From positions 124,001-188,000 of the forward strand of contig QZCP01000048.1 of assembly GCA_003956705.1 (NCBI GenBank): a stretch of 64,000 bases of DNA. The letters are read 5' to 3'. The notes under the pieces are model-generated. The model did no database searches. It worked only from the letters and a program-made list of their open reading frames with translations, and was not told where the DNA came from. Positions 52,401-62,633 of this stretch are shown one piece after another (the stretch's first letter is position 1; each line of letters starts with the position of its first letter). The position numbers and the translations under genes are program-made. The stretch comes from Brevipalpus yothersi. Its lineage: Eukaryota; Arthropoda; Arachnida; Trombidiformes; Tenuipalpidae.

Positions 52401-54656
52401 GAACCATTTATCGGAGCTACTTAAGGTGATAACATCGCCAGGATTTTTGCTGTCACCAAAACGAGCAAATGATCGAAAATTTTGCTCAAAAGGTCCACAA
52501 GGTGTTGGAGTTGGCGATGTTCGTGGACTTGCCGATGCATTTGAAGCATTGGACACAGCTGAAAGTGGTCGACTAGTAGCAGTTTCAGTGGCCATTATAT
52601 TTTGTCTTTAAGCACCAATATTTTGATGATTATCAACAAATGATGATGAAAATTGATTGGACACACATACACACACACTCACAGTCACGTTCAATTTGTG
52701 TGCGAAAATATTCACCAGGAAATTAGTAGCACAATTTTTATGCACCTTTATCGAGACACGCAACAATTGAGTTTTATGAATGAGTGAAAGAGAGGGAGAA
52801 AGATTATGATGAAAGTCAATCTGAGAGACAAGTGATAATAAGTTACACACAGGAGAGGAGCTTTTTATTATTATTATCAAGTGATGATTTGGCGGGATAA
52901 ACGGACGATGTTACAATCGATATGATTGATTGAAAGAATGGCTACTTTTTTCTGTAAAATCATAAAATCAAGTTTGTGATATTATTGAATTTTATCACTA
53001 TTTAAGTGATAGCTGATTTTTCACCAATAATCTCAACAATCTATGATGACTTGATATCAGGTGATCAAGAAAAGCAACACAATTCCACCCACTGACTTAC
53101 TGACAGTGGGAGAGAGATTGAGAGAGAGAGAGAGAAGAATTCGACCCAAAAGTAGGTCACAGTCTAGGTTCTAAGAGTATGACTCATACTCTCAGATACT
53201 TCGATCGATTCTGTTGGAACGAATGCTCATGATCCCAACTGATAGGACACCTAATTCTAGGTAGTAAGAATTCGAAATATATACACGAGTATATTTCCAG
53301 AGAGCATGTACCTGTGACTACTCTCATTTGGTCACAGCTGATTGGAACTTCGTTTGATCTTAACATAACGTGAAAATCAGTAGCTATCCCGGAAATCATG
53401 GAAAAAAACCCCAATCAAATCATCTTTATAATCTGATTCACTTAGAAAAGTTCTCAACTGATATGTTGAATCATTTTTCCAAAATGAGTTGTGTATCTGA
53501 TAATGTATCTCATCTGAATTCGAATTTGATACTCAACTGTGCTCTTTTACCAATTTTTTAGCTGGAAGAACTTTGGAAAACTAATGAAAGACATGGCAAC
53601 TTTACAGTGCTTCGATTGGGTCCAAAACACAAGCATCGTATGAGGAGAAGTCCTCAGTATAGCTTGATAACTGATAATCTTCAGAGATGGATTCGAGAAA
53701 GTTTTGCCAGCTCAATGCAATCAAGTAAAGAAATTTTTCAAAGCTCACTGGTTCGTGATTTTCGATTGGACCAGTATCAACCCCTTGATCGTATCTATTA
53801 TTTTCTCAATCAACTCATTAATATTGCTCCGGTCAGAGTTTTCGATATTGGTGTTACCCATGAAGGTCGAAAAATCAAAGCCATAGAGTATCGAGGTAAT
53901 GAAAATGATGCCCGAATAGTGTGGATTGATTCGACCATTCATGCTCGAGAGTGGATCACACCATCGACAGCACTCTATGTGCTTGAACAATTGATCATTT
54001 CAAAGGCCAAAGTTAATCTCATCATGATACCCGTTCTCAATCCTGATGGCTATGATTACACATGGACAACCGATCGACTGTGGAGAAAAAATCGTCGACA
54101 AACTTCTCGGAGACGATCGGCACTTGATGAGTGTAATGGTGTCGATTTGAATCGTAATTTTGATGCCAATTTTCATGGGGATGGTTCAAGTGAAGATCAA
54201 TGTTCCCAATTGTATCAAGGTCCTGGGCCATTCTCAGAGCCCGAATCTCGAGCAATGGCCAATTTGGTCTGGTCATTAAGAAAAAATATCAAATTAGCCA
54301 TCTCATTTCATTCATTTAGTCAAATATGGACATGTCCATATGCCCATCAAGATAGTCCATCTCGTGATATACGTACACACATGGAAATTTTGAAAGCAAT
54401 TGGAGATGCTGTTGCCAAAGTTAACGGTGTCCACTACACAATCGGTCCATTGAGCTCCGTTTTATATGTGGGCTCAGGTTTTTCCATGGATTGGATTTAC
54501 GATAAGGCTGGCATTATGCACAGCTATCTGGTAGAATTGAGAGATAAAGGTTTTTACGGTTTCCTACTGCCTGCTGATCAAATTATTCCAACTGCAATGG
54601 AAACATGGGCTGGAATAAGAGCTGCAGTTCGTAAAGTTCTCGAAATTAATATATGA
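47900..54656 (+). CDS. secreted M14A zinc procarboxypeptidase (A-type)
   Basis: Exons 47900-47991, 48232-48325 and 53562-54656 keep phase and give 426 aa. Exon 1 is a signal peptide (FIFIFLVVISQVHQLNA) followed by KNYTG. Exon 2 and the start of exon 3 make the activation propeptide (LEELWKTNERHGNFTVLRLG, QYSLITDNLQRWI). The catalytic domain carries the zinc ligands in STIHAREWITP and SFHSFSQ, the substrate-binding DLNRNFD, LWRKNRR, the Tyr of VLYVGSGFSMDW (Tyr248 in bovine CPA numbering) and the catalytic Glu of YLVELRD. Met at the position of CPA residue 255 suggests preference for hydrophobic C-terminal residues. The stretch between HAREW and NPDG is about ten residues shorter than usual. 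It is probably a digestive enzyme. The 5.2 kb intron 2 contains TPPP on the opposite strand. AATAAA lies at 54862. Confidence 0.88.
48398..48513 (+). repeat. (GT)n and (CT)n microsatellites
   Basis: A GT run at about 48398-48432 and a CT run at about 48460-48513, just inside carboxypeptidase intron 2. The rest of 48514-50913 is AT-rich. A 108-aa ORF at 49700-50026 has no recognisable domain. Confidence 0.95.
49396..49462 (+). repeat. (GA)n microsatellite
   Basis: About 66 bp of GA dinucleotide in carboxypeptidase intron 2, in inverse orientation to the CT run about 900 bp upstream. Confidence 0.97.
50800..50840 (+). repeat. (GAA)n purine tract
   Basis: About 40 bp of GAA/GGA repeat just downstream of the 3' end of TPPP (minus strand). 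Confidence 0.93.
50914..52595 (-). CDS. TPPP: TPPP/p25-alpha, tubulin polymerization-promoting protein
   Basis: Minus-strand exons 52595-52327, 52244-52112 and 51126-50914 keep phase and give 204 aa (family about 219). The N-terminus is Ser/Thr/Pro-rich (SPRTSPTPTP), probably disordered and phosphorylatable. The p25-alpha core follows: FEQNFRSFARFGDSK, KWFKQAAVIDGKKVSTVDTG, YNQFLERIATNKK. The C-terminal part is LTDHTKYTGTHKQRFDETGK followed by GRGKAGRED, the conserved Gly-rich motif of the family, and GSGYVQGFNKEGT. TPPPs bind and bundle microtubules in the cytoplasm. The gene lies entirely inside intron 2 of the carboxypeptidase gene, on the opposite strand. Confidence 0.95.
52596..53561. 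other. TPPP upstream region within carboxypeptidase intron 2
   Basis: Contains the TPPP 5' UTR/promoter on the minus strand and the acceptor region of carboxypeptidase exon 3. No further gene is seen. Confidence 0.5.
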
Positions 54657-56031
54657 ACGACTGCCTAGTACCTAGGTGATTGAAAGTTTGTAAATTTTTG
54701 ATAAATTTGAAATCAAAGTGTCTTAACTTATCTTGTAAACATTTTTTTTATCATTTATAAATTTTTTATGAATAGTCTTTGCTGCCATTTTTTCCCCTAA
54801 AAAAAGATCAATTGTCAACCATATTTTCACAACTCTTCAAGTGATTGAGATTATAAAATCAAATAAAACGATAGCATAGCTAAACGTGTACCACGATTGT
54901 CCAATAGAATGATGATTTACTTGCTGATAAACTTGATCTAAAGCTTATCTTGAAATTAATCGAACATACATTATCTCAAATAGATCAGCAAAATTAATGC
55001 CTAAAAGCCGGTCCAATCCTCAATCTATGTGAAAATTTTTCACCCTCATAAAAGTTGACATCAGGATGATGCAAAGAGACACTATCAAAATTTACCTCCC
55101 CCTCTCATTCTCTGATAATATTTTCATCATAACATAACATTTTCAATCAGCTAACCAAGTCGATAAGCTTGAAAAAAATTTTTTCATCCAAAATTATGTC
55201 CACAAAACCAAGCGCAGTCCAGTATGAAGTACAACTCAGTGAAAACAATCGGAAAAATTAAGTGAAACTCACCTCATCATTTTCTGCACCCAATTCTCTA
55301 TGTACGGATGATCCCAATAACATTCTCATCAAATGATAAATGATTTCAACAATTTATTAAGTTTTTTTCACACATTCACATCCACTTACTTAATGTTAAT
55401 CAATCGAATTACCGCAACCAGTACACTCGATGATTCCCGATGGAGGGAGTTCGGCATCGGTTTGTTTTTTTTTGTGGCTACATGAAACCAGAAACTGGTG
55501 TTGAAAGTGAGAGAGAGAGAAAATATTTCACACATAATGTTGTTCTTTATCATGATTAAATTAATGTGTATTATTATTATTAATCAGTGTCATTAGTGGC
55601 TGATAGTGTAAACAAATAAGTTTTCAATAGATAGTGAAGTGTTGCCATTCGATGAATGTGTATGGTGATGAGAAAGAGAGATGATTTTGATTGATGGTAA
55701 AGTTTACCATGATCACTTGGACCATTAAAAAGAACTCATTTTGAAGCATTTTATGTTTCACTATTCATTCTAATTCTAATTCTTACTTTCCTTTCTTTTC
55801 CTGGTTAATTTGATTGACCAAGTGACTTCATTTTTTCCCCTCTTCTGTGATGTGTTTTTAATCTCCAATCTTTTTGGATTGAGCTTACTGTGTGTGTGTC
55901 TCTCTCTCTTTCTCTGGTGTATGTGTTTGTGTTTGTGTTTGTGTTGATCAACATTCAACTCAATTGCTATCCATCATCAACTTTCACACACACAATCATA
56001 TCCTCAACACAAACACACAATCATCGCCACC
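54657..56031. other. intergenic region, no gene seen
   Basis: AT-rich. It holds the carboxypeptidase 3' UTR with AATAAA at 54862-54867 and, at the right, the TADA3 5' region with short GT and CA runs near 55890 and 55985. Confidence 0.5.
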
Positions 56032-57692
56032 ATGAAAGGCAAAGGGAAAAAGGAACGAGACACAGAAGACGATTGTCCACTGACGTTCATTGACTTTAAT
56101 TCGGCTAATTTAAAAGATTTTCCACGATTGTGGGGTCTATTGAATCGTCGAGATGAGCCGAATGTTGGTATTGAAGATTTGGATGGCTTACAATTGGAAA
56201 TAGAGACCATATTGACATCAGTGATCACAAGAAAATTGCAATTAGAAAATGAAATGGAATCTCTGGTCAATTGGCAAGAGAGCAAAGCTAAAGATAAAAA
56301 ACCCACTGCCAAGGTAATGTGTTTGATCATGAATCATCCTATTAGAGTGGATGAATCATTGATTATTGAGCATTGTGTTAATTTCTTTTTTCTCTCTCTC
56401 TGTTCTCAAATCATAGCTTCTAGAGACAACTGGTAAACGAAGTAATCAGCAACAACAAGACGATAGAACAAGCAAAAAATTTAAAGAATCTCAACAGCAA
56501 TCATCTAATCATTTGAATGCTAGTAGTAGCAGTAGTAGCGGAAAATCACATGCAATACGCTCAAAGAGCAAGAATGTAAGGAGAAAAGTTGCCTCTTTTT
56601 ATTATCCAAAATGAATACTTGTTTGATGTTTATTGACTGTTGAAAAAAAAATACTTACCCTATACATCTTCTTTCTTCACTCTTTAGGTGAAATTACAAG
56701 AACCAGAGTACAATGACCTTTTCACGGTCACCTCACAAACCCCACCACCACCGAGAAATGATCTCCCAGACAAGTTTTGGAACTTTGTCGAACCATTTTG
56801 CGCTCCGGTGAAACAAGAAGATGTTCAGGTAATTACATATACCTGTATATGAAATGGAAATACACTTTCTTTTCGGTTCTAATGGTTACCTAATTTTTTT
56901 TCTCTCCCTTGCCAGTTTTTGGAAGAAATGCTCAAACAAGTTGAAGTGGATGGGGATCTATTTAGAATTCCCGCGCTCGGAAAAGATGGAAAATGGTCTT
57001 CTGAAGGCGACTCTTGGGATAGAAGAAATGAATCGCGAGCAAACTCTTCAGCAAAAAAGAAAGGTTTAAGTCCGTACAATAGTGCCTCACTATCTGAAAA
57101 AAGTATGCGGAAAACCAAAGAATCAAGACAAATTAACGAAGTTGATAGAAACGGTTATGGTGCCCTCACTCAACGATTGGTATCTTGTCTGATGGAAGGC
57201 GATTTATCGAAGGAAGAAAATCTCGACTCAGAACTCGAATCTAATGACAAACTATCCAATGCCAATAGTGTAAATATTTTGAAAGGAATTAATCTAGGTA
57301 ACACTGATCAACTTGAAAGGAGACTGAAAGGGGTCCTAGAGGAACAAGGTCTTCTGGATCCAGAAGATTCGGTTCAAATGGACGAAACGGTTGGCGATGA
57401 GGAAGATGAAATTTTGCATGAGTTGGTCAAGTGTCAAAATGAATTGAAAATAGTTGCCGCCAAGAACGAGGCAACCTTAAGACATCTTCTAGAAGCTGCC
57501 AAAAAAGATCTCATCAGACAAGAATGGGATAAAAAATTGAAAGCAGCCGATAATGAAGTTATGGAAGCATATAGGAAAATTATATGCGCTAAACAGAAAA
57601 AGCGGACACCTACCAAAAAAGAAAAAGACGCTGCTTTTCGAGCTTTGAGAGAAAGAGAAAGCATTAAAAAAGAAATGGAAGGAGCTAGATAA
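56032..57692 (+). CDS. TADA3: transcriptional adapter 3 (ADA3/TADA3)
   Basis: Exons 56032-56313, 56417-56575, 56688-56828 and 56916-57692 are all phase 0 and give 452 aa (human 432). The start is preceded by a good CACCATG context. Exon 1 carries the conserved N-terminal block (LKDFPRLWGLLNRRDEPNVG, IEDLDGLQLEIETILTSVIT). The middle exons are Ser/Gln-rich then PPPPRNDLPDKFWNFVEPFC. The last exon has the C-terminal ADA3 domain (GALTQRLVSCLMEGDLSKEE, ILHELVKCQNELKIVAAKN) with long charged helices. ADA3 links Ada2/Gcn5 in the SAGA and ATAC histone acetyltransferase modules in the nucleus. Nothing is missing. Confidence 0.95.
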
Positions 57693-58269
57693 TGCAAATT
57701 TTTTTCACTCATTTTCAGTTATATTTATTCCATAGGAACAATCGCTATTTGATAAATTTATCAGAATGAATCTTGAATTTGTTGTGATCTCAAGGTAGAA
57801 TATCAGTGAGACTCAACAAAGTGATCAAGCTTATTTTTTCGGTACATTTAATATTTTGTGAAACTACCTCTTCCTTGTCTACATTGTAACTATACTCTCA
57901 TCTGTAAATACCTTTGATCCCACAATCCTACCCCATTTATATTGTCAAAATTACCTATTTTGTACTCTAATAGGAGAAAAACTCTCAGTAAAACAAGTGA
58001 ACTAAATGAAAATAATTTCAACAACCAATATTAATTTAATCTATCTTTCAACGGTAATCTATGTAGGACCCTAATGCTCTCTTAAAAAACTGAGAAATAT
58101 GGGCTATATTCACGAAAAGAAAATTATTAGAGAGCTGTCTCAGCATTTTTGTAGAAGATGCATCACATTTCTTCAAACATTCACCAAAATTGAGGAAATT
58201 TACGATATTTTATTTGACAACTCCAATCAATCTTTGAGCTGACTAGAAACTTCACTAAAGTGGTGTTTT
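57693..58269. other. TADA3 3' region, no gene seen
   Basis: AT-rich. No canonical AATAAA close to the stop codon was recognised and no ORF of interest was seen. Confidence 0.5.
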
Positions 58270-58590
58270 GGCTACCTGAAGGGAAAAACAATTCAAAAAA
58301 ATTCATCACTCGATAACACGAAGAGATTTTAGAACACGTTTACTTTATTTAAATTTTCTTTACACAAAACAATCAAAATAAAAGGGAAACTTTTCTTAAA
58401 AAGAGAAATAAACCAAGGGCTACCAAATTTAGTCACCAAATGTTAATGTGAGAAATAACCAATTTTCAACTTTCACAAAAGTAAACCGAACCGATGTGAA
58501 CACATACTTTGAATAATAGTAATCACAAGAAGAAGCTGGATAATCAAACCCAAGAACATCCTCCCTATGTGGGGGTGTAATTATAAAAGA
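58270..58590 (-). mobile_element. possible solo LTR or retroelement remnant
   Basis: On the minus strand the segment has a C-rich start (ACACCCCCACATAGGGAGG), a promoter-like middle, TTTGGTGACTAAATTTGG, an AATAAA at 58349-58344 and a GTGTTCTAAAATCTCTTCG stretch. This layout recalls an arthropod LTR, but no second copy, primer-binding site or target duplication was established. It could equally be the 3' UTR of the exon pair upstream. Confidence 0.25.
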
Positions 58591-58785
58591 CAATGTTCAG
58601 GCTAATAGATCAGTGTTGATGATGGCCAGTAATGTAAGCTTAGGACTATATTCAACGAAAAGAGTTGAGAATCACAGTTTCATCATTCGACAGAGAAACG
58701 AAATGAGAGAGAAAGAGAGAGAGAGCAATAGGCCAGTGGAGTACTAACTCTTCTCTCTCTCTTTCTGTCTCCTTTCGATACTCAC

Positions 58786-59531
58786 TCGATTTTTCGAAAC
58801 GTTTCATCTGATGGTGCGTAATGAATATCGAAACTTTAATCAAGAGTTGATCACCCAAATCAAACTCTCCAGCCACACGATTGGCCAACTCTTTATTAGT
58901 GATCGAGAGACGTTCCACAGGCAAAGGCTTAAGCACCTCCTTGCTCACCGCCTCCGGTTGTTCTTGGCTTGGGGGGTGAACCTGACCTATGGCCTGGGAA
59001 AAGTGACATACGTTGAGGTGAAAGGGGAGATGGTATGAATGGAAGCGTATTTTCTTAAACCAACACCAGTAGACACAAAAATAGCTATTCCTTAAAAGGT
59101 TCTCAGGGAACGGGTTACTCAGAGTGGACCATATGACGTACCGGAAGTTGTACTATGTATGTGATGTCCATGGCCAAGTTCAACCCTTCTATACCGTGAA
59201 CTCACTGGTTTGTTAACCCTTCACTTTCTCAAAACCTACTTTTTTAACCCTTCACTTCTAGAAACCTCGAAACTCTAACCCTTCGGATCCAAAATCGTGT
59301 AACCCTTTCGCTAGCATGGGAACTTTCTTCCGGCCATGGGAAAGGGTTTAGCGAAATTTTCTCAACCCTTTCACTTTTCTCGGCCAAACTTGGTGAGATT
59401 GCTTAACCCGTTCGAAAATTTTACTCCACTCAAGGCCGTAGAACCGGAACTTTATGGAAATTCTCGAATCAATGTTAACCCTTTTCCTGAGAAAGTCCTT
59501 GGTATTGAAGTTGGTGAAGGGTATTTGGGTA

Positions 59532-59579
<48 letters not shown>

Positions 59580-59710
59580 GTTACTCACCTCGTTCGCATC
59601 GGAACTGTTGAGACCGTCGAGAAAAGGATATTCCCATGGATTGCTATTACTACTATTACTACTATTACCATAAGCATATTCAGCGAAAGAGTTTTTAATC
59701 CATCGTTTCA
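58786..59710 (-). CDS. two-exon coding candidate of unknown family (partial)
   Basis: Minus-strand piece 59710-59589 ends GAG|GTGAGT and continues in phase 0 to 58993-58786 (acceptor TTTTCCCAG), which ends TCGA|GTGAGT. Together they encode about 110 aa, including NPWEYPFLDGLNSSDANE, PPSQEQPEAVSKEVLKPLPV and ELANRVAGEFDLGDQLLIKV. Codon choice is more GC-rich than in neighbouring genes. Good donors at both ends and phase agreement favour a real gene or an old retroelement polyprotein. I do not recognise the family, and the left acceptor (TTTAAG) is weak. The intron carries a CT array on this strand. If a third exon exists, the AATATAG acceptor near 58640 would give a short ending. Confidence 0.35.
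59100..59500. repeat. cluster of dispersed AACCCTT units
   Basis: At least seven AACCCTT or close variants occur at irregular spacing, for example CAACCCTTCTATACC, TTAACCCTTCACTTTC and TAACCCTTCGGATCC. It is not a simple tandem repeat. The region is richer in GC than the flanks. Confidence 0.55.
59537..59577 (+). repeat. (GA)n microsatellite
   Basis: About 41 bp of GA on the + strand, within the intron of the minus-strand exon pair. CT runs follow at about 59847-59873 and 59958-59988. Confidence 0.95.
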
Positions 59711-59841
59711 CTTAAATCTGTTTACCGAAGCATCAATTGTCGTTGTGTGTACTTTGTTCACCTTTCACCTCTTGCCCTTGTCCATCGAGCTTCCACTTCT
59801 ATTCATTCGTTTGTTTCCCCTTTCTTAACCATTTGTATGTG

Positions 59842-59873
<32 letters not shown>

Positions 59874-59954
59874 GGTTTCAAGGCTGGAACCTTTGCCCGC
59901 TTGACATTCCCAGCAACTCTTCTCATATATACCGTTAACCTTGGCCTAGACCGG

Positions 59955-59989
<35 letters not shown>

Positions 59990-59991
<2 letters not shown>

Positions 59992-62633
59992 CTCTACCTT
60001 TTCTCTCTCCCCTTTCTTTTCTTCAGGTTATTTTGCTTGCCTGTATGAGTCCCCATTGAGCTGGGCTTCCTCTTCACTTTCGTCTTTACATTTTGTCCAT
60101 TCATAAAAGCTTCTCTCTTTCTTTCCTCTTTCTTTTCTCTCCCTTTTCTGATCGTTCATCGCTCAACCGACCTCTAATTCAACTCACTTTCTCAGGTACA
60201 TGTCTTTAAGAAAAAGTATCATATGTTCTACCTTGTCCGTGAGCATTGAAGTTGAAATATAAAAAACGTATGTCGGTCACTAAGAGCAAGGTCGATTGAG
60301 AACATATTGTATGAATGTTACCTTGCATAATACAGCTCTTTCTTTCTCTCTCTCTTTACACATAGGAAAGCCTAAGCTGTATGATAATAATTATTATCGC
60401 CAGTCAAAACGAACTTTATTCGGTGTCCTATTGCGGTCTCCAATAAAGCGCATAATCATACTTGTCATCGGAAGGAGATGAAGAAGAAGAAGAGGCATAG
60501 AAGTGGAAAAAGAAAAAGTTTTCACTTCTCTTAACCACTATTCACTTTCCCATGATAACCATGAGACATATGGCCATCGAAAAAAATTTTCTTCCCAGGT
60601 AACTCTTCTCTCTCCTCTTTTAACCATAGCCATCAGCATCACATTACACATCTTGGATCAAGAATACAAGAATGTATTTGATCCTCTGTTGGCTTCCTTT
60701 CATTCATGATAATTTCTCCACTCGATTCACTTCAAAAGCCTTGAGTACTAACTATCCGCTCTGTGTGTCAAGAAAAATATGATCTTGGCTCACATCTCTG
60801 AATCACTTTGTGTATGCTCTGATTATCATTCCAATATCGATTCACTTTTTAAGCGATCTCTCCAACCAATGTGAAAAATTCATTTTTATGCTTCATCTTC
60901 ATGACAATGCTTGCGATCATTTTGATGTTCAATTTGACTGTCTTCTCAGATCACTGATTTCTAGTGTGACAGAAACTCTCTTCACAGAAGTGTATCTCCT
61001 GTTGAAACGAAAGACTGTTGGCTCAATTTGTGAAGAGAAAAATTTTTTATCATTTCAAATCCAATTTTTGCATTAAATTTTATGAAGATCGATGTTTTAC
61101 TCTTGTTTTCAGGTCCTAATAAGTTTTGAGACTATTTCTTTGGAATTGCTCAGATGCTACTCAACCAGGGCTGACTTGACTAATTATCGATGCTTAAGTT
61201 ACAAGCTATTGGATAAAAAATAATGAGATGTAAAATTAGTCACAATTAAACTATTACCTGGGAGAGATTGAACTTGCATATCCTCGCACAAAGCCAATTG
61301 TTTCATCATCATCATTACCTTAAAGTCAATAAGCATTCCCTAAATTCATTAGTAGAGGGTGAAATTTTTCCCCAACTATTGGCAATTTGCTTACAAAATA
61401 AGTTTCTATGGTGAATCGCAAGATCGTTGACCAGACAAAATGTAATCAACTGTCAGCATAATAGCTAACGCCTCATGCTGGTAATTTATTAATAATAATA
61501 ATCATTTCCTGTCTAGGGAAAACAAAAAAAAAATATTATCGGTTAACTTTCCTCTAATTGATCAGTATCCATTTTTCGTTGCATCTCTAACGATGATGAT
61601 CACATGATGATGAAACTTACCATCCTCAAGTTGAGATCAACACTGAAAAAAGGTGATTAGTGTAAACAGTAGAAAACTGTTGATTACTTTTCCTCAAGAC
61701 AAGTGTTGTGAACAAAGTTCAACAAGCTAACCAAGAGACTTGATCACGTTGCTTCGATTAAGAGCTTTGGGCAACCATATCGTTCTGCAATTTATCTGAT
61801 CCGATTTTTTTTCTCTCTCTCTCCTCATTATTGGATCAATATTTAGCATCTCTCAATAATTTTCTCCTCCTCCTTCTCCACCTCCATCAGTACCGATGCC
61901 TTACGTTCAGTGATCTCAATAGCCTTGTTTCTCATTAATTAGTAAAATTTTCAGTGTCGCTAATCATCCTCCCTCTTATTGTGATTTACTGTGTACATGT
62001 TGAAGATTTCTCATATTCTTCTTCCAGGAAGAGCAATAAGTACTAGAAAATAAGATTGTACACATATTTACTGATGATCAAGTTTGTTGATCATCTATCT
62101 TGACAATCAATTTCAACTTACTGTGGTAAAGTACTGTGTATAAGTGTATGTAGTTTATCCAGTTTTCTTTTACCCAAAGTGAGATCATCATCAAGCAATC
62201 GTCCTTCTTACCATCTTTCTTACTTACTTTGCTTGATAACTCATCGCACTCTTCATTTCTTCAGAAGTGATTCGTTTTTCAACATCAACTCCAAGATCAT
62301 TTTATTCATTTACTTGTTTGACAGCATCCAAGCTTCTTCAAAGATTCAAAGTGAAAGTTTTCTTTTGTAGGTCAGTATTTGTGATTGTAAACATAATCAA
62401 AATATTTTCTTTTCTGTCTCTCTCTCTGTTTTTCATATCATTTCATTTATCTGTGTTGATTGTATTTTGCATTCAATGAAGTGGAAAGTTTCCTTGTTTT
62501 AGTTGAAAAATTAGCTAAAATATTCTTCTTCTCTTCTCTTCATTTTCAGTTTTGTTTTTCTCAACCACAACATCAACAAAGTTTATTTTTTGAACATTCT
62601 CTTGACGTTTTCATCTTAAATCAATCTGCAATC
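59990..62633. other. intergenic region upstream of cathepsin L, no gene seen
   Basis: AT-rich with short CT tracts (60336-60355, 62418-62429). An 88-aa ORF at 60810-61076 has no recognisable domain. The last few hundred bases should be the cathepsin L promoter and 5' UTR. Confidence 0.5.

Noticed and set aside
60810..61076. 88-aa ORF upstream of cathepsin L
   Set aside because: No domain, no splice or promoter support, ordinary AT-rich sequence.
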